A stretch of 64,000 bases of DNA from Silvimonas iriomotensis (lineage in GTDB: Bacteria; Pseudomonadota; Gammaproteobacteria; Burkholderiales; Chitinibacteraceae). Below the pieces are notes generated by a model, which ran no database searches, was not told the origin of the DNA, and saw only the letters and a program-made list of their open reading frames with translations. The stretch spans positions 66,444-130,443 of the forward strand of contig NZ_BMLX01000006.1 in the NCBI RefSeq assembly GCF_014645535.1, given 5' to 3'. Each line of letters begins with the position of its first letter. Within the stretch, counting starts at the first letter, position 1. Of the stretch, positions 63,681 through 64,000 are shown one piece after another. Both the position numbers and the translations under genes were made by a program.

Positions 63681-64000
63681 ATGAACCTCAACATCAGCGG
63701 ACATCACGTCGAAGTGACCCCGGCCCTGCGGTCGTACCTGACCAGCAAGCTTGACCGGATAGTGCGGCACTTTGATCAGGTAGTAGACGTCAGCGCCATA
63801 CTTTCTGTAGAGAAGTTACAACAGAAAGCGGATGTCACCGTGCGTGTGCGCGGCAAGGACATTCATGTTGAGGCAGTCGACAAGGACATGTACGCCGCTA
63901 TTGACCTCCTTGTCGATAAACTGGACCGGCAGATCGTCAAACACAAAGAGTGCTTGATGGATCACCGTGGGGACGCCATCAAACATCAGCAAACGGTCGA
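63681..64000 (+). CDS. hpf: Ribosome hibernation promoting factor HPF (3' end cut by window)
   Basis: The frame begins with ATG after AAGGAGAATGCC and runs in-frame to the last base. The visible 106 residues include NISGHHVEVTPALRSYLTSK, VEKLQQKADVTVRVRGKDIHVEA and DMYAAIDLLVDKLDRQI, the classic YhbH/HPF fold that dimerises or silences 70S ribosomes in stationary phase. The family's short form is about 95-110 residues, so only a few residues may be missing. It lies 91 bases after rpoN, the usual position. Confidence 0.94.
   Translation, partial: MNLNISGHHVEVTPALRSYLTSKLDRIVRHFDQVVDVSAILSVEKLQQKADVTVRVRGKDIHVEAVDKDMYAAIDLLVDKLDRQIVKHKECLMDHRGDAIKHQQTV

Overview
The window is 64 kb of a high-GC (about 60%) Gram-negative chromosome. 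The gene set points to a betaproteobacterium of the Neisseriales (Chromobacteriaceae-like, a chitin degrader that stores polyhydroxyalkanoate). The evidence is the dat-ybeD-lipB-lipA block, purN followed by two DUF3108 genes and an RsmB-type methyltransferase, petABC next to sspAB, kdsD-kdsC-lptCAB-rpoN-hpf, a class I PhaC, and a large GH18 chitinase with two chitin-binding domains. This placement is an inference from gene content; no database was searched. I see no tRNA, rRNA, CRISPR array, transposase or phage gene. Almost everything is core chromosome.

Layout: 0-5.4 kb holds a TonB-family protein, transketolase, PHA synthase and a repeat-bearing protein of unknown function. 5.5-12.8 kb is an envelope and maintenance block: murU-amgK (cell-wall sugar recycling) diverging from lptD-surA-pdxA-rsmA. 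12.9-17.2 kb is a glutamate/aspartate-type ABC transporter with an additional ATPase gene. 17.2-21.0 kb looks like a complete Cpx-type envelope-stress regulon: a Spy/CpxP-like protein, a small exported repeat protein, the response regulator and its kinase. 21.2-29.1 kb carries a dGTPase, a polyamine ABC transporter with two paralogous binding proteins, and a VanZ-family protein. 29.1-30.0 kb is a gene-free nested inverted-repeat element.

30.0-33.9 kb is the lipoate block plus an unlisted 29-residue membrane peptide. 34.1-36.4 kb is phoBR with a Pho-box-like site. 36.7-41.4 kb has transaldolase, an exported Cys-containing protein and the chitinase. 42.0-49.2 kb carries a QueD-like enzyme, an NTF2-like protein, hda, purM, purN, the DUF3108 pair and rsmB. 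49.2-49.8 kb is an orphan 70-residue protein beside an AT-rich island. 49.8-56.5 kb holds sspBA, the cytochrome bc1 operon, a lipoprotein, a NIF3-like protein and a DegS-like protease. 56.6-64 kb holds a Kef-type antiporter and the kds-lpt-rpoN-hpf operon, the last gene cut by the window edge.

Functionally the window is rich in outer-membrane assembly: LptD, LptA/B/C, KdsC/KdsD, SurA, the Cpx-like sensor system and a DegS-like protease cover LPS synthesis, LPS export, porin folding and envelope stress sensing. The most interesting regulatory signal is a pair of phased GTAAA-like repeat arrays. They have the same 10-11-11 spacing and the same offset from a -10-like hexamer, upstream of the two exported-protein genes next to the Cpx-type genes.
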